From Belnapia rosea (GTDB lineage: Bacteria > Pseudomonadota > Alphaproteobacteria > Acetobacterales > Acetobacteraceae): a stretch of 64,000 nt of DNA. A program made the position numbers and the translations under genes. The DNA lies in contig NZ_FMZX01000008.1 of assembly GCF_900101615.1 (NCBI RefSeq), positions 62,001-126,000 of the forward strand, written 5' to 3'. The notes under the pieces were generated by a model. It saw nothing but the letters and a program-made list of their open reading frames with translations. It ran no database searches and was not told where the DNA came from. Positions 51,569-61,892 of the stretch are shown here, one piece after another; positions within the stretch are counted from its first letter, which is position 1; every line of letters starts with the position of its first letter.

Positions 51569-52644
51569 CAGCTCCGCTCCGCGATGGCGAGGAAGTTGGC
51601 GCTGCTGTCCTCCGCCACCCGGAACCAGCCCTGCACGTCGCGGCGGAAGCGGTCCCAATGCGCATGCACCCGCTTGAAGCGCGGGTTGCGCTCGCCGATC
51701 TCGGCATAGGTGTCCTGCGTCGCCTTGTGGCAGGCCGCCAGCACCTCCCGCGGATAGGCGCGGAGCTGGGTGCCGCCGGCGATGAGCCGCCGCAGGGCCT
51801 GCATGTTCAGCATGTCGTAGCGCGAGAGGCTCCAGACGGTGGTCTCGCCCGTCACCACCTCCAGCACCTGCTGGTACTGCTTCGGCAGCGCCTCCCAGGC
51901 GCGGGTATTGACCATCAGCTCGCTCTGCGAGCAGGCCTCCCACCAGCCCGGGTAGTAGTAGTAGGGCGCGACGCGGGCGAGGCCGAGCTTCTCGTCGTCA
52001 TGCGGCCCGACCCATTCGGCGCCATCCACCACGCCGCGCTCGAGCGCCGGGTAGATATCCGCCGCGCCGAGCTGCTGCGCGACGACGCCGAGCTTGGTCA
52101 GCACCGTCCCGGCGATGCCGGCGATGCGGAATTTCAGCCCGTTCAGGTCCTGCACGGTGCGGATCTCCTTCCGCAGCCAGCCACCCATCTGCGCGCCGGT
52201 ATTACTGCAGGGCAACGCCACCACCCCCTGGTCACGATAGACCTCCTGCATCAGCTCGGCACCGCCGCCATGATGGATCCAGGCCAGGTGCTGGCGGGCA
52301 TTCAGGCCGAAGGGCATGACCGTGCCGAAGCCGAGGGTCGGGTCCTTGCCGATATAGTAGTAGGCGGCGGTATAGCCGCACTCCACCGTGCCCCCGCCGA
52401 CCGCATCCATCACCTGCAGCGCCGGCACCAGCTCCCCGGCGGCGAAGGGACGGATCTGGAAGGCGCCGCCGGTCAGCTCGGCGACGCGGCGGGAGATCAT
52501 CTCCTGCACGCCCCAGAGCACATCCGTCGATTTCGGGAAGCTTCCGGCCGAGCGCCACAGGATCTGCGGCTGGGCGGAGGCAAGGCTCGGGGCAGCGAGC
52601 ACCGGCGCGGCGGCGCCCGCGGCCAGAAGGCCACGGCGATTCAT
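51568..52644 (-). CDS. TRAP transporter solute receptor (DctP family), copy 1
   Basis: This 358-residue periplasmic receptor for organic acids is of the tripartite ATP-independent type. The twin-arginine signal MNRRGLLAAGAAAPVLA ends near ASAQ. Family signatures are GELVPALQVMDAVGGGTVE and LKFRIAGIAGTVLTKLG, the latter bearing the Arg that binds carboxylate ligands, and ADIYPALERGVVDGAEWVGP. No dctQ or dctM membrane partners are present nearby. It is a close paralogue of the gene at 52846, roughly 60 percent identical by eye, from tandem duplication. Confidence 0.92.
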   Translation of the reverse strand: MNRRGLLAAGAAAPVLAAPSLASAQPQILWRSAGSFPKSTDVLWGVQEMISRRVAELTGGAFQIRPFAAGELVPALQVMDAVGGGTVECGYTAAYYYIGKDPTLGFGTVMPFGLNARQHLAWIHHGGGAELMQEVYRDQGVVALPCSNTGAQMGGWLRKEIRTVQDLNGLKFRIAGIAGTVLTKLGVVAQQLGAADIYPALERGVVDGAEWVGPHDDEKLGLARVAPYYYYPGWWEACSQSELMVNTRAWEALPKQYQQVLEVVTGETTVWSLSRYDMLNMQALRRLIAGGTQLRAYPREVLAACHKATQDTYAEIGERNPRFKRVHAHWDRFRRDVQGWFRVAEDSSANFLAIAERS

Positions 52645-52740
52645 ACGGGGACTCTCCCTATCGGTCTTGCTGGCCACTCTCGGACGGGCGGCCTGCATCA
52701 AGTCTAGCCAGGGAAAGCGGGAACGACGAAGGCGAAATCA

Positions 52741-52768
52741 GCGAAGGTGGCACCCATGCCACCTTCGC
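52741..52768. terminator. 12-bp perfect hairpin between TRAP receptor genes
   Basis: GCGAAGGTGGCA pairs perfectly with TGCCACCTTCGC on a CCCA loop. It lies in the 201-base gap after the second TRAP gene (read leftwards). Only a weak T-rich tract (TGATTT) follows on the minus strand, so termination is likely but not certain. The rest of the gap should hold the promoter of copy 1; I see no clear one. Confidence 0.5.
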
Positions 52769-52845
52769 CATGCGCCCGGAGTAACCTGCTCGCTACCACA
52801 CAGCAGGCCGGAGCCTCCTCCGTGAGCCAGTAGGGTGACGAAGGC

Positions 52846-53937
52846 CTATCGCTGCGCGGTTGCCGCCGCCAGGAAGTTGCCGAGCGAGTCCTCGGCCACG
52901 CGCAGCCACTGGGTCTGTTCGAGCCGGAAGGCATCCCACTTCTCGTGAATGCGCTTGAAGCGCGGATTCTGCGCCCCGATCTCGGAATAGAGCTCCTGGC
53001 TGGCCCGGTAGCAGGCGGTCAGCACATCGCGCGGGAAGCCGCGGAGCTGGGTGCCGGAGGCGATGAGCCGGCGCAGCGCCGCCGGGTTCAGCACGTCGTA
53101 GCGCGCCGCCATCCAGTGCCAGCTCTCGGTGCAGGCGGCATTCAGCACGGCCTTGTACTGCGAGGGCAGTTCCTCATAGGCCTTGGCATTCACCATCAGG
53201 TCGATCGAGGGCGAATACTCCCACCAGCCTGGATAGTAGTAGTACTGGGCGACGCGGTTGAAGCCGAGCTTCTCGTCGTCATAGGGCCCGACCCATTCGG
53301 CGCCGTCGATGACGCCACGCTCCAGCGCCGGGTAGATGTCCGGACCGCCGATCTGCTGCGTCACCACGCCGAGCTTGCCGAGGACATTGCCGCCATAGCC
53401 GGCGATGCGGAACTTCAGCCCCTTCAGATCCTCGACCGACTTGATCTCCTTCCTGAACCAGCCGCCCATCTGCGCCGCGGTGTTGCCGGCCGGGATGCCG
53501 ACCACGCCCTGGTCGCGATAGACCTCGGCATAGAGCTCCCGCGCTCCACCATGGGTCAGCCAGGCCCAGTGCTGGCGCGAGGACAGGCCGAAGGGCAGGC
53601 AGGTGACCAGCGCGAGCGAGGGGTCCTTGCCGAGATAGTAGTAGCCGCTGGTGAAGCCGCACTCGACATTGCCGTTGCCGACCGCATCCATCACCTGCAG
53701 GGCGGGGACCAGCTCGCCAGGGCCGAAGACCTGGATCTGGAAGGCCCCGTCGGTCATTTCCGAGACACGCTTGGCGATGAATTCCTGCGTGCCGTAGAGG
53801 GTGTCGAGGGATTTCGGGAAGCTGCCCGGGCAGCGCCAGCGGATGCGCGGCTGGGCGGAGGCGAGGTTCGGCGTGGCCAGCACAGCGGCGCCGGCCGTGC
53901 CGGCGGCACCCGTCGCGATGAAGCGGCGGCGATTCAT
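52846..53937 (-). CDS. TRAP transporter solute receptor (DctP family), copy 2
   Basis: This 363-residue receptor has the Tat signal MNRRRFIATGAAGTAGAAVL. It carries the same family signatures as its neighbour: GELVPALQVMDAVGNGNVE, LKFRIAGYGGNVLGKLG and PDIYPALERGVIDGAEWVGP. The tandem copy pair lacks TRAP membrane subunits. The two have diverged in ligand-contact loops (for example YYYIGKDPTLGFGT against YYYLGKDPSLALVT), which suggests different ligands. ATG at 53937 is preceded by GGGAGAG. It diverges from a dehydrogenase gene at 54063. Confidence 0.92.
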   Translation of the reverse strand: MNRRRFIATGAAGTAGAAVLATPNLASAQPRIRWRCPGSFPKSLDTLYGTQEFIAKRVSEMTDGAFQIQVFGPGELVPALQVMDAVGNGNVECGFTSGYYYLGKDPSLALVTCLPFGLSSRQHWAWLTHGGARELYAEVYRDQGVVGIPAGNTAAQMGGWFRKEIKSVEDLKGLKFRIAGYGGNVLGKLGVVTQQIGGPDIYPALERGVIDGAEWVGPYDDEKLGFNRVAQYYYYPGWWEYSPSIDLMVNAKAYEELPSQYKAVLNAACTESWHWMAARYDVLNPAALRRLIASGTQLRGFPRDVLTACYRASQELYSEIGAQNPRFKRIHEKWDAFRLEQTQWLRVAEDSLGNFLAAATAQR

Positions 53938-54062
53938 ACGATAACTCTCCCTGGTTCGGTTTCCCTCCGGGAGATTGCGCGGAATAGGCTCATGGCGCAA
54001 CGACCGAGCGTCTTTCCGGCCGCGCCACGCAATGCCAGTCTCCCGCCCCTATGGAGGGACAT

Positions 54063-54974
54063 ATGAGCGAGTCGCGCGACAAGATCGGTTTCATCGGGCT
54101 CGGGCGCATGGGGCGGGGCATGGCCTCCAGCATCCGCCGCAAGCAGCATCCGCTGACGGTGCATGACATCGCGCCGGGGCCAGTGGCGGCGCTGGAGGAG
54201 CTGGGCGCGGCCTCGGCCGGCAGCGCGGCCGCCGTGGCGCAGGCGAGCGACGTGGTGCTGACCATGCTGCCGGGGCCGAAGGAGGTCCAATCCTCGATCC
54301 TCGGGACCGACGGCATCCTCGCCAATATCAAGCCCGGCGGGCTGGTGATGGACATGTCGACGGTCGATCCGGAGACGACGGATGCGCTCGCCGCCGCCTG
54401 TGCCGAGCGGGGCATCGGCTTCGTCGATGCACCGGTCGGGCGCCTCGCCTGGCATGCGGACCGGGGCGAGTCGCTCTTCATGGTCGGCGCCAGCGATGCC
54501 GACTTTGCCCGAGTCTCGCCGCTGCTGGAGGCGATGGGCAGCACCATCCACCATTGCGGGGGGCCGGGGACGGGCACGCGCACCAAGCTGGTCAACAACT
54601 ACCTCGCCATCATCCTCTGCCAGCTGAATGCCGAGGCGCTGTCGCTCTCCGCCGCCTTCGGCCTCGACCTCGAGAAGACGCTCGAGGTGCTGCACGGCAC
54701 GACGGCGACCAACGGGCAGCTCAAGGTGAACTGGCCGAACAAGGTGCTGGCCGGCGATACCGAGCCGGGCTTCGCCATCGACCTGGCGCACAAGGACCTG
54801 TCGCTGATCGTGCAGGCGGCGAATGCGGCGAAGGTGACGCTGCCGGTCGCCGCCATCACGCGGGAAGCCTTCAGCAGCGCCCGCGGCCGCGGCTGGGGGC
54901 AGAAGGATTTCTCGGCCATGCTCGATGCGCAGTGCGAGCTGGCGGGGATCAAGCCGCCGCGCTTGAAGGGCTGA
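54063..54974 (+). CDS. beta-hydroxyacid dehydrogenase (HIBADH family)
   Basis: This 303-residue NAD(P)-dependent dehydrogenase is of the 3-hydroxyisobutyrate / tartronate-semialdehyde reductase family. The Rossmann motif GFIGLGRMGRGMASSI is at the N-terminus. The substrate motif VMDMSTVDPETT and the catalytic lysine in GGPGTGTRTKLVNNYLA are intact. A strong GGAGGGA site precedes the ATG at 54063. Its divergence from a TRAP receptor gene suggests that the dehydrogenase acts on an imported hydroxy acid, which is an inference. A GFA protein follows after four bases. Confidence 0.9.
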   Translation: MSESRDKIGFIGLGRMGRGMASSIRRKQHPLTVHDIAPGPVAALEELGAASAGSAAAVAQASDVVLTMLPGPKEVQSSILGTDGILANIKPGGLVMDMSTVDPETTDALAAACAERGIGFVDAPVGRLAWHADRGESLFMVGASDADFARVSPLLEAMGSTIHHCGGPGTGTRTKLVNNYLAIILCQLNAEALSLSAAFGLDLEKTLEVLHGTTATNGQLKVNWPNKVLAGDTEPGFAIDLAHKDLSLIVQAANAAKVTLPVAAITREAFSSARGRGWGQKDFSAMLDAQCELAGIKPPRLKG

Positions 54975-54978
54975 CCAG

Positions 54979-55389
54979 ATGGCGCCAGGGCCGGCCGTGC
55001 TGACCGGGCGGTGCCATTGCGGCGCCATCCGCTACGAGATGCCGGCGGAGGTGCTGCACCATGCGCTGTGCCATTGCGGCGATTGCCGGCGCCATGCCGG
55101 CGCGCCGATGGTGGCCTGGGCGATGGTGCCGGCCGGGCAGCTCAAGGTCACCGGCCAGCCGAAGGTGTACCGCTCCTCCGACCATGGACGGCGGCATTTC
55201 TGCGAGAAATGCGGCACGGGCCTGTTCTACGTCAACGAGGCCATGCTGCCCGGCATGGTCGATATCCAGACCGGCACCCTGGACGACCCCGGCGCCCTTC
55301 CGGCGCAGGCGCATATCCAGGTGGCCGAGCGGATCGGCTGGATGGAGACCGCGCATGCGCTCCCCAGCTTCGACCGCTATCCCGGCTGA
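54979..55389 (+). CDS. GFA family zinc-binding protein
   Basis: This 136-residue single-domain protein is of the glutathione-dependent formaldehyde-activating family. Zinc ligands are visible in GRCHCGAIRYEMP, CHCGDCRRHAG and FCEKCGTGLFY. Family members bind glutathione or formaldehyde adducts, though many have unknown substrates. It begins four bases after the dehydrogenase stop, so the two are one transcript. Confidence 0.88.
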   Translation: MAPGPAVLTGRCHCGAIRYEMPAEVLHHALCHCGDCRRHAGAPMVAWAMVPAGQLKVTGQPKVYRSSDHGRRHFCEKCGTGLFYVNEAMLPGMVDIQTGTLDDPGALPAQAHIQVAERIGWMETAHALPSFDRYPG

Positions 55390-55396
55390 AGGCGGC

Positions 55397-55585
55397 TCAG
55401 TCGTCCCGCCCGCCCGGCGTGCTGTCCGTGACGCCGGGCGGATCGGGGTAGAGGTCGGAGGGCACCTTGGCCTTCGGGTTGGTGGTGGTGTTGCCCTGCT
55501 GGACCTTGGCCGTCGTGGTCTTGGAATTAGGGTCGGCGGTGTTCATCGGCTCCGAGGCGCCGGTGGGCTTCTGTTCCGTCATCAT
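55397..55585 (-). CDS. small disordered hydrophilic protein
   Basis: This 62-residue protein starts MMTEQKPTGASEPMNTADP and is rich in Thr, Pro, Asn, Lys and Asp with no hydrophobic core, so it is probably disordered. ATG at 55585 lies six bases after AAGGA and overlaps the stop of the upstream hydrolase gene (ATGA), which supports translation. It is the last gene of the leftward run that begins with gcvT. No family is recognised. Confidence 0.55.
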   Translation of the reverse strand: MMTEQKPTGASEPMNTADPNSKTTTAKVQQGNTTTNPKAKVPSDLYPDPPGVTDSTPGGRDD

Positions 55586-56508
55586 CCGAAATCCTTGCAT
55601 TCGAGGCGGTCGGCCGGCGTCAGCACATCCGGCATGCCCGCCAGCAGCGCCGCCCGCGCCGCGCCGTCCCCGAGCATCATGGCCCGGAGGAAGGCGACCG
55701 AGAGGGTGGCAGTGCGGGCGTGATAGGTCGGGTCCGCCCAGCGTGGGCCGGCCCCACCCTCATCGGCGAAGGCGGCATGGTTGGCCCCGGCGAGCACCGC
55801 GAGGGACTGGGGCGGGCCGCTGATCGAGCGGAAGGGCAGCTCCCGGTCCTCGGCGGAGGCGCCATCGATATAGCCGGCATCCAGCGTGCCGGTGACATGC
55901 AGCATCGGCCGGGCCATGCGGCCGAAGGCGAAGCGGGGCGGAAGGCCACGCGGCGGAATCGGCGAGAGGGCAATGCCGGCCTTCAGCCGCGGATCGGGCA
56001 GCGCCAGCCCATGCTCGCCGCCCGGCAGGCGCTGGCCCAGCATGTGCTGCACCACCCAGGCGCCATAGGAATGGCCGGCGATCGCCAGCCGGCCGGGATC
56101 CACCCGGCCGCGCAGCGAGGGACGGCGCATGATCTCGTCGAGGGCGAAGACGCCGTCCTGCAGCCTGGCCAGCGCCTGCCCGGCATCGAGTGCCGCAGCG
56201 GACATGGCGGCGGAGAGATCGCCCCGTCCCTGCCAGACGGCGCTGTCCGTTCCCGGATGCTGGATATGGATGGCGACGAACCCCGCCTCCGCCAGTGCCC
56301 GGCCGAGATAGCCAAGCCCCTCGCGGGAGCCGCCGAGCCCGTGCGAGACCAGCACCGCGGGCGCCGGGGCCTCGTCCTCCGGCAGGCGGACCAGCACGGG
56401 CAGCGTGCGGTTGCGGGCGCCGTCGGTCCAGCTTTCCCGGGTCATCGGCGCAGCCAGCGCCGCGCAGGGCAACAGGCCGGCAAGGGCGAGGAGGCGGCGA
56501 CGCTGCAT
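55582..56508 (-). CDS. exported alpha/beta hydrolase (dienelactone-hydrolase-like)
   Basis: This 308-residue hydrolase has a signal peptide (MQRRRLLALAGLLPCAALAA). The oxyanion segment is VLVSHGLGGSREGLGYLG, the nucleophile elbow is LAIAGHSYGAWVVQHM, and a late His lies in AGANHAAFAD. It resembles platelet-activating-factor acetylhydrolase-like and Dlh-type enzymes acting on small esters. It is downstream of a cupin gene on the same strand with a 50-base gap. The open frame upstream of 56508 is a shadow. Confidence 0.85.
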   Translation of the reverse strand: MQRRRLLALAGLLPCAALAAPMTRESWTDGARNRTLPVLVRLPEDEAPAPAVLVSHGLGGSREGLGYLGRALAEAGFVAIHIQHPGTDSAVWQGRGDLSAAMSAAALDAGQALARLQDGVFALDEIMRRPSLRGRVDPGRLAIAGHSYGAWVVQHMLGQRLPGGEHGLALPDPRLKAGIALSPIPPRGLPPRFAFGRMARPMLHVTGTLDAGYIDGASAEDRELPFRSISGPPQSLAVLAGANHAAFADEGGAGPRWADPTYHARTATLSVAFLRAMMLGDGAARAALLAGMPDVLTPADRLECKDFG

Positions 56509-56558
56509 CGGGTCCGGGCTTCGGTCACCCGGGCCGAACGCCGGCCGCCGCTGCCGGT

Positions 56559-56885
56559 TCAGGCCGCCTCGCCACCTTCGGGGCCGTAGAAGACCACCCA
56601 GGTGGCGAAATCCTCCGAGAAATCCTCGAAGCGATGCTCGGCGCCGGCAGGGGCGAAGAGCATGTCGCCGGCACGGCACGGGCTGAGCTCGTCGCCGCAG
56701 CGGAAGCGGCCATGGCCGGAGACGACGACATAGACCTCGTCCCGCCCATGCGGGGTCTGCGGGTCCACGCCATGCGGCGCGTACCAGCGCACCTCGAGCG
56801 AGCCATGGTGGAAGATCTCGGCCGAGAGCCGGCCGGGCGCATTCGGCATCCGCGCGGCCTGGGCGGCGGGGAAGGCATGGCGCAT
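56559..56885 (-). CDS. cupin domain protein
   Basis: This 108-residue single cupin has metal ligands in TPHGRDEVYVVVSGHG (His and Glu) and PAGAEHRFEDF (His). No signal peptide. It lies 18 bases after the nudix gene in the gcv transcript direction. Role unknown; small cupins of this type are isomerases, dioxygenases or sensors. Confidence 0.78.
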   Translation of the reverse strand: MRHAFPAAQAARMPNAPGRLSAEIFHHGSLEVRWYAPHGVDPQTPHGRDEVYVVVSGHGRFRCGDELSPCRAGDMLFAPAGAEHRFEDFSEDFATWVVFYGPEGGEAA

Positions 56886-56903
56886 GGGACTGTTTCCTCG
56901 CGG

Positions 56904-57461
56904 TCAGAAGCCGATCCGGCCCGCCTTCCGCAACGCCAGGAGCAGGCCACCGACATGGTTGGCATTGCCGATCAGCCCTTCGCCCAGCCCGGCGAGCACG
57001 GTTGCCAGCGGCAAGGCTTCCAACGCGATTTCCTCGCCATGGTCCAACCGCTGCCGGCCGGAGGGCGTGGCACCCTCCGCCAGCACGACATGGACGCGGT
57101 TGCCGGCATGGGCCGGGTCGTTGCACAGGCTGGCAACGAGTTCGAAGCGGGGCGCATCATGCCCCGTCTCCTCGGCGAATTCGCGGCGGGCGGCGGCGAC
57201 CGGGTCGCCCTCACCCGGCTCGACCATGCCGCCCGGCAGTTCGAGCACCGCCGCGCCGGCACCGGGGCGGAACTGGCGGACCAGCAGCAGGCGGCTATCC
57301 GGCGTCAGCGCGACGACATTCACCCAATCCGCCCAGTCGAGCATGTACCAGGGGTCGAGCACCGCGCCGTCGCCGGTCTCCCAGGCTTCGGCGCGGAGAT
57401 GGACCCAGCGGTCGCGGTGGACGGTGCGGTTGCCCGTCCGCCGCCAGGGCCGGATGGTCAC
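56904..57461 (-). CDS. NUDIX hydrolase
   Basis: This 185-residue pyrophosphatase has a complete NUDIX box from [10 protein letters not shown] to REFAEETG (GX5EX7REUXEEXGU). It resembles ADP-ribose pyrophosphatases, with the preceding strand [20 protein letters not shown]. The start is GTG at 57461, overlapping the gcvP stop by four bases (GTGA), so it is translated with the glycine-cleavage operon. A link between glycine cleavage and NAD-derived metabolites is possible but unproven. Confidence 0.9.
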   Translation of the reverse strand: MTIRPWRRTGNRTVHRDRWVHLRAEAWETGDGAVLDPWYMLDWADWVNVVALTPDSRLLLVRQFRPGAGAAVLELPGGMVEPGEGDPVAAARREFAEETGHDAPRFELVASLCNDPAHAGNRVHVVLAEGATPSGRQRLDHGEEIALEALPLATVLAGLGEGLIGNANHVGGLLLALRKAGRIGF

Positions 57462-60355
57462 TCCGCCGCCTGGAGGTGCATCCGCTCCGCATAGGCCTCG
57501 AGCGGGGCGCAGGTGCAGACCAGGTTGCGGTCGCCATGGACATTGTCCACGCGCTTCACCGGCGGCCAGTACTTGTGCGCCCGGACGAAGGCGAGCGGGA
57601 AGGCCGCCTCCTCCCGGCTGTAGGGATGCGCCCAGTCCGTCGCCATGACCTCGGCGGCGGTGTGGGGCGCGTTCTTCAGCGGGTTGTCGGCGCGGTCGCT
57701 GCGGCCCTGCTCCACCGCGCGGATCTCGGCGCGGATGGCGATCATGGCGTCGCAGAACCGGTCCAGCTCCTCCTTCGGCTCGCTCTCGGTGGGCTCCACC
57801 ATCAGCGTGCCGGAGACGGGCCAGGACATGGTCGGCGCGTGGTAGCCGTAATCCTGCAGCCGCTTGGCGATGTCCTCGACCAGCACGCCGCCGCCCTGCT
57901 GGAAGCCGCGGCAGTCGAGGATGCACTCATGCGCCACCATCCCGCGCAGGCCCCGGTAGAGCACGGGGAAGTGCCCCTCCAGCCGCCGGGCGATGTAGTT
58001 GGCGGAGAGGATGGCGACCTGCGTCGCCCGCGTCAGCCCCTCGGCGCCCATCATGCGGATATAGGCGTAGGAGATGGGCAGGATCGCCGCGCTGCCGAAG
58101 GGCGCGGCCGAGACCGGGCCATAGCCCGTCGCCGGGCCCGCGCCACGATGGAAGGGATGGTTCGGCAGATGCGGCGCCAGATGCGCGGCGACGCCGATCG
58201 GCCCGACGCCCGGCCCGCCGCCGCCATGCGGGATGCAGAAGGTCTTGTGCAGGTTCAGGTGGCAGACATCGGCGCCGATGGCGGCCGGCGAGGTCAGGCC
58301 GACCTGCGCGTTCATGTTCGCCCCGTCCATGTAGACCTGGCCGCCATGGCGATGGATCAGGGCGCAGATCTCGCGGATCTGCTCCTCGAAGACGCCATGG
58401 GTGGAGGGGTAGGTCACCATCAGCGCGGCGAGCCTGTCGGCATGCTGCGCGGCCTTGGCCTCGAGGTCCTTGAGGTCCACGTTGCCGTCGCGGTCGCAGC
58501 CGACGACGACGACCTTCATCCCCGCCATCACCGCCGAGGCTGGGTTGGTGCCATGGGCGCTGCTCGGGATGAGGCAGACATTGCGCTGGTCGTTGCCCTG
58601 GGCGCGGTGCCAGGCGCGGATGGCGAGCAGACCGGCATATTCGCCCTGGCTGCCGGCATTGGGCTGCAAGGAGACGGCCGCGAAGCCGGTGACGGCGCAC
58701 AGCCAACCCTCCAGCCGCTTGATCATGGCGAAGTAGCCCTCCGCCTGATCCTCCGGCGCGAAGGGGTGGATGTCGGCGAAGCCCGGGAAGGTGACCGGGA
58801 TCATCTCCGCCGTCGCGTTCAGCTTCATCGTGCAGGAACCGAGCGGGATCATGCTGCGGTTCAGCGCGACATCCTTGTCCTCGAGCCGCTTGAGGTAGCG
58901 CAGCATCGCATGCTCGGAGTGATGGCTGCGGAAGACCTCGGCGGTGAGATAGGGGCTGCGGCGGGCGAGCGCCTCGGGCAGGCTGGCCTCGGGCTGCAGC
59001 GCCTCCAGCGCAGCGCCGCCGAGCAGCTCGGCGAGGGAGGCGAGATCTTCGCGCGTCACCGTCTCGTCGAGGGCGATGGAGACGCAGCCGGTCTCTGTGC
59101 GCCAGAGGTTGAAGCCGCGCGCGACCGCGCCCTGCATCAGCGCATCGGCGCGCTCACCGGCCTCGATGGCGATGGTGTCGAAGAAGGCACCGTGGCGCAG
59201 GGTGAAGCCGCCACGCCGCGCCGCATCGGCCAGCAGCCGCGCCTGGAGGTTCACCCGCCGGGCGAGGCGCGCCAGGCCCTCGGGCCCGTGCCATACGGCA
59301 TACATCCCCGCCATGACGGCGAGCAGCACCTGGGCGGTGCAGATGTTGGAGGTCGCCTTCTCGCGGCGGATGTGCTGCTCGCGTGTCTGCAGGGCGAGGC
59401 GCATGGCCGGGTTGCCCGCCGCATCGACCGAGACGCCGACCAGCCGGCCGGGCAGCAGCCGCTTCAGCCCATCCTTCACCGCCATATAGGCGGCATGCGG
59501 CCCGCCATAGCCGAGGGGGACGCCAAAGCGCTGGGTGCTGCCGATGACGACATCGGCGCCCATCTCGCCGGGCGGCGTCAGCAGGCAGAGCGAGAGCGGA
59601 TCGGCGGCGACGATGGCGAGGCCACCCGCCGCCTGCACCGCGGCGATCTCGGGCGCTAGGTCGCGCACCTCGCCGGTGGTGCCGGGATATTGCAGCAGCA
59701 GGGCGAAGGGCTTCTCCGCCTCGGCGGCCGCGGCGATGCCGGCGGGCGGGGCGACGACGACCTTGATTCCAACCGGCTCGGCGCGGGTGCGGACGACGGC
59801 GAGCGTCTGCGGGTGCAGGTCGGCCGCGACCAGCAGCGTGTCGCCCTTCCCCTTATGCGCGGCATGGGCCAGCGCCACCGCCTCGGCCGCGGCCGTGCCC
59901 TCGTCGAGGAGGGAGGCATTGGCGACCGGCAGGCCGGCCAGCTCGGCCACCATGGTCTGGAAATTGACCAGCGCCTCGAGCCGCCCCTGGGCGATCTCCG
60001 CCTGATAGGGCGTGTAGGCCGTGTACCAGCCCGGATTCTCCAGCACGTTGCGGAGGATCACCGGCGGGGTGTGGGTGCCGTGATAGCCGAGGCCGATCAG
60101 GGACTTCACCCGCTGGTTCCGCTCGCTCAGCGCACGCAGCTCGGCGATGACCTCCGCCTCGGTCGCCGGCGGCGGCAGGGCCGAGAGATCGGCGCCGGCG
60201 ATGGCGGCCGGCACGGTGCGGCCGGCCATCTCCTCGAGGCTGGCCGCGCCGACGAGGCGCAGCATCTCGGTGATGTCCTCGGGCCCCGGGCCGATATGGC
60301 GGCGGGCGAATTCGGCGCCATCCTCCAGCGCCGTCAGTTCAGCGAGGATGCTCAT
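57458..60355 (-). CDS. gcvP: glycine dehydrogenase (aminomethyl-transferring), P-protein
   Basis: This 965-residue PLP enzyme is the fused homodimeric type of P-protein. It decarboxylates glycine and transfers the aminomethyl group to lipoyl-GcvH. The PLP lysine is in [18 protein letters not shown], about residue 705. The N-terminal half has [14 protein letters not shown] and [20 protein letters not shown]. Its ATG overlaps the gcvH stop by four bases. Length is normal. Long open frames on the other strand are shadows. Confidence 0.97.
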   Translation of the reverse strand: MSILAELTALEDGAEFARRHIGPGPEDITEMLRLVGAASLEEMAGRTVPAAIAGADLSALPPPATEAEVIAELRALSERNQRVKSLIGLGYHGTHTPPVILRNVLENPGWYTAYTPYQAEIAQGRLEALVNFQTMVAELAGLPVANASLLDEGTAAAEAVALAHAAHKGKGDTLLVAADLHPQTLAVVRTRAEPVGIKVVVAPPAGIAAAAEAEKPFALLLQYPGTTGEVRDLAPEIAAVQAAGGLAIVAADPLSLCLLTPPGEMGADVVIGSTQRFGVPLGYGGPHAAYMAVKDGLKRLLPGRLVGVSVDAAGNPAMRLALQTREQHIRREKATSNICTAQVLLAVMAGMYAVWHGPEGLARLARRVNLQARLLADAARRGGFTLRHGAFFDTIAIEAGERADALMQGAVARGFNLWRTETGCVSIALDETVTREDLASLAELLGGAALEALQPEASLPEALARRSPYLTAEVFRSHHSEHAMLRYLKRLEDKDVALNRSMIPLGSCTMKLNATAEMIPVTFPGFADIHPFAPEDQAEGYFAMIKRLEGWLCAVTGFAAVSLQPNAGSQGEYAGLLAIRAWHRAQGNDQRNVCLIPSSAHGTNPASAVMAGMKVVVVGCDRDGNVDLKDLEAKAAQHADRLAALMVTYPSTHGVFEEQIREICALIHRHGGQVYMDGANMNAQVGLTSPAAIGADVCHLNLHKTFCIPHGGGGPGVGPIGVAAHLAPHLPNHPFHRGAGPATGYGPVSAAPFGSAAILPISYAYIRMMGAEGLTRATQVAILSANYIARRLEGHFPVLYRGLRGMVAHECILDCRGFQQGGGVLVEDIAKRLQDYGYHAPTMSWPVSGTLMVEPTESEPKEELDRFCDAMIAIRAEIRAVEQGRSDRADNPLKNAPHTAAEVMATDWAHPYSREEAAFPLAFVRAHKYWPPVKRVDNVHGDRNLVCTCAPLEAYAERMHLQAAE

Positions 60356-60729
60356 GCCTGGCTGTCCACGAAGGCGGCATAGGCGGACTCGTCCATCAGC
60401 GCACCGATGGCGGCCGGGTCCGCCGGCTCGATCTTGAAGAACCAGCCCGAGCCGGTCGGCTCGCGGTTGATGAGGCCGGGGTCGTCGGTCAGCGCCGCAT
60501 TCACCTCGACGACGCGGCCGGCGATCGGCGCATAGACATCCGATGCGGCCTTCACGCTCTCGACCACGGCGATGGCCTCGCCGGCCGCGACCTCGCGCCC
60601 GACCTCGGGCAGGTCGACGAAGACCACGTCCCCGAGGGCGTTCTGGGCATGGTCGGTGATGCCGATGGTCGCGGCATCGCCCTCGGCCTGCACCCACTCA
60701 TGGTCCTGGGTGTATTTCAGCTCTGGCAT
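60352..60729 (-). CDS. gcvH: glycine cleavage system H protein
   Basis: This 125-residue lipoyl carrier protein has its lipoyl lysine at K60 in [17 protein letters not shown]. The N-terminus [10 protein letters not shown] and the C-terminal [10 protein letters not shown] are standard. It carries the aminomethyl group from GcvP to GcvT. It starts 11 bases after gcvT ends and overlaps gcvP. Confidence 0.97.
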   Translation of the reverse strand: MPELKYTQDHEWVQAEGDAATIGITDHAQNALGDVVFVDLPEVGREVAAGEAIAVVESVKAASDVYAPIAGRVVEVNAALTDDPGLINREPTGSGWFFKIEPADPAAIGALMDESAYAAFVDSQA

Positions 60730-60740
60730 TGGGGATGTCC

Positions 60741-61847
60741 TCAGCGGGCGTAGCGGTGGGGAACGAAAGGCATCGGCGTGACGCGGGCCGGGATCGGCTT
60801 GCCGCGCACGATCAATTCGATCGGGGTGCCGTCCGCCGCATGGGGGCGGGCGACATAGCCCATGGCCATCGGACCACCGAGCGAGGGTCCGAAGCCGCCG
60901 GAGGTGATGCTGCCGATGGTATCGCCACCGGGCACATGGATCATCGTCTCGCCCCGGGCCGGCTGGCGCCCTTCCGGCCGCAGCCCGACGCGCAAACGCG
61001 CCGTGCCATTGGCCAGTTCGTCGCGGACGCGCCCGGCGCCGGGGAAGTCCCATGCCATGCGGCGGCGCTTGCCGATGCTCCAGGTGAGCGCGGCCTCCAC
61101 CGGGCTGGTGCTCTCGTCGATATCGGTGCCGTAGAGGCAGAGCCCGGCCTCGAGCCGCAGCGAATCGCGGGCGCCAAGGCCGGCCGGCTGGACACCGGGC
61201 AGGCCGAGCAGATGCTTCGCCAGGGCCTCCGCCTCCCCCGCCGGGGCGCTGATCTCCCAGCCATCCTCGCCGGTATAGCCGCTGCGGCTGGCGATGACGG
61301 GGATGCCGGCGATCTCCGCCTGCGCAATCCCCATGAAGGACAAGGCGGTCAGCGCCGGGGCGATGGGTGCCATGGCCGGTGCCGCGCCGGGGCCCTGGAG
61401 CGCGAGCAGCGCCCGGTCCGGCAGGCGGCGGAGCTGGACGCCCGTGGGCAGCACGGATTCGATCAGGGCGAAGTCGTCATGCTTCCGGCTGGCATTCACC
61501 ACCAGGAGGAGGCGGTCGCCGAGATTGGCCACCATGAAGTCGTCGAAGATGCCGCCCTCCGGCGTCATCAGCAGGCCGTAGCGCTGGCGGCCGGGCTTCA
61601 GCGCCTGGATGTCGGCCGGCGTCACTCGCTCCAGCGCCGCAGCGGCGCCCTCGCCGAGCAATTCGGCCTGGCCCATATGGGAGACGTCGAACAGCCCGGC
61701 CGCGCTGCGGACATGCAGGTGCTCGGCCATGATCCCGGCCGGATATTGCACCGGCATGGCATAGCCGGCGAAGGCGACCATCCGCCCGCCAAGGGCGCGA
61801 TGCAGGTCGGCAAGCGGTGTCTCGAACAGGGTCTCGGTATCGGCCAC
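60741..61847 (-). CDS. gcvT: aminomethyltransferase, glycine cleavage T protein
   Basis: This 368-residue tetrahydrofolate enzyme releases ammonia and methylene-THF from the H-protein intermediate. It shows [20 protein letters not shown], the VSHMGQAEL segment (catalytic Asp in FDVSHMG), [13 protein letters not shown] and [18 protein letters not shown]. The start is GTG at 61847; it is the first gene after the glycine riboswitch. The order gcvT-gcvH-gcvP is conserved. Confidence 0.96.
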   Translation of the reverse strand: MADTETLFETPLADLHRALGGRMVAFAGYAMPVQYPAGIMAEHLHVRSAAGLFDVSHMGQAELLGEGAAAALERVTPADIQALKPGRQRYGLLMTPEGGIFDDFMVANLGDRLLLVVNASRKHDDFALIESVLPTGVQLRRLPDRALLALQGPGAAPAMAPIAPALTALSFMGIAQAEIAGIPVIASRSGYTGEDGWEISAPAGEAEALAKHLLGLPGVQPAGLGARDSLRLEAGLCLYGTDIDESTSPVEAALTWSIGKRRRMAWDFPGAGRVRDELANGTARLRVGLRPEGRQPARGETMIHVPGGDTIGSITSGGFGPSLGGPMAMGYVARPHAADGTPIELIVRGKPIPARVTPMPFVPHRYAR

Positions 61848-61892
61848 GGGTCCCCCGACCGCATCTGCGGCGTGAGTTGAAGTCCGTGGCCC

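Noticed and set aside
57002-59659. 885-codon plus-strand open frame opposite gcvP
   Set aside because: gcvP is unmistakable in the other strand; the plus-strand translation has no recognisable motif.
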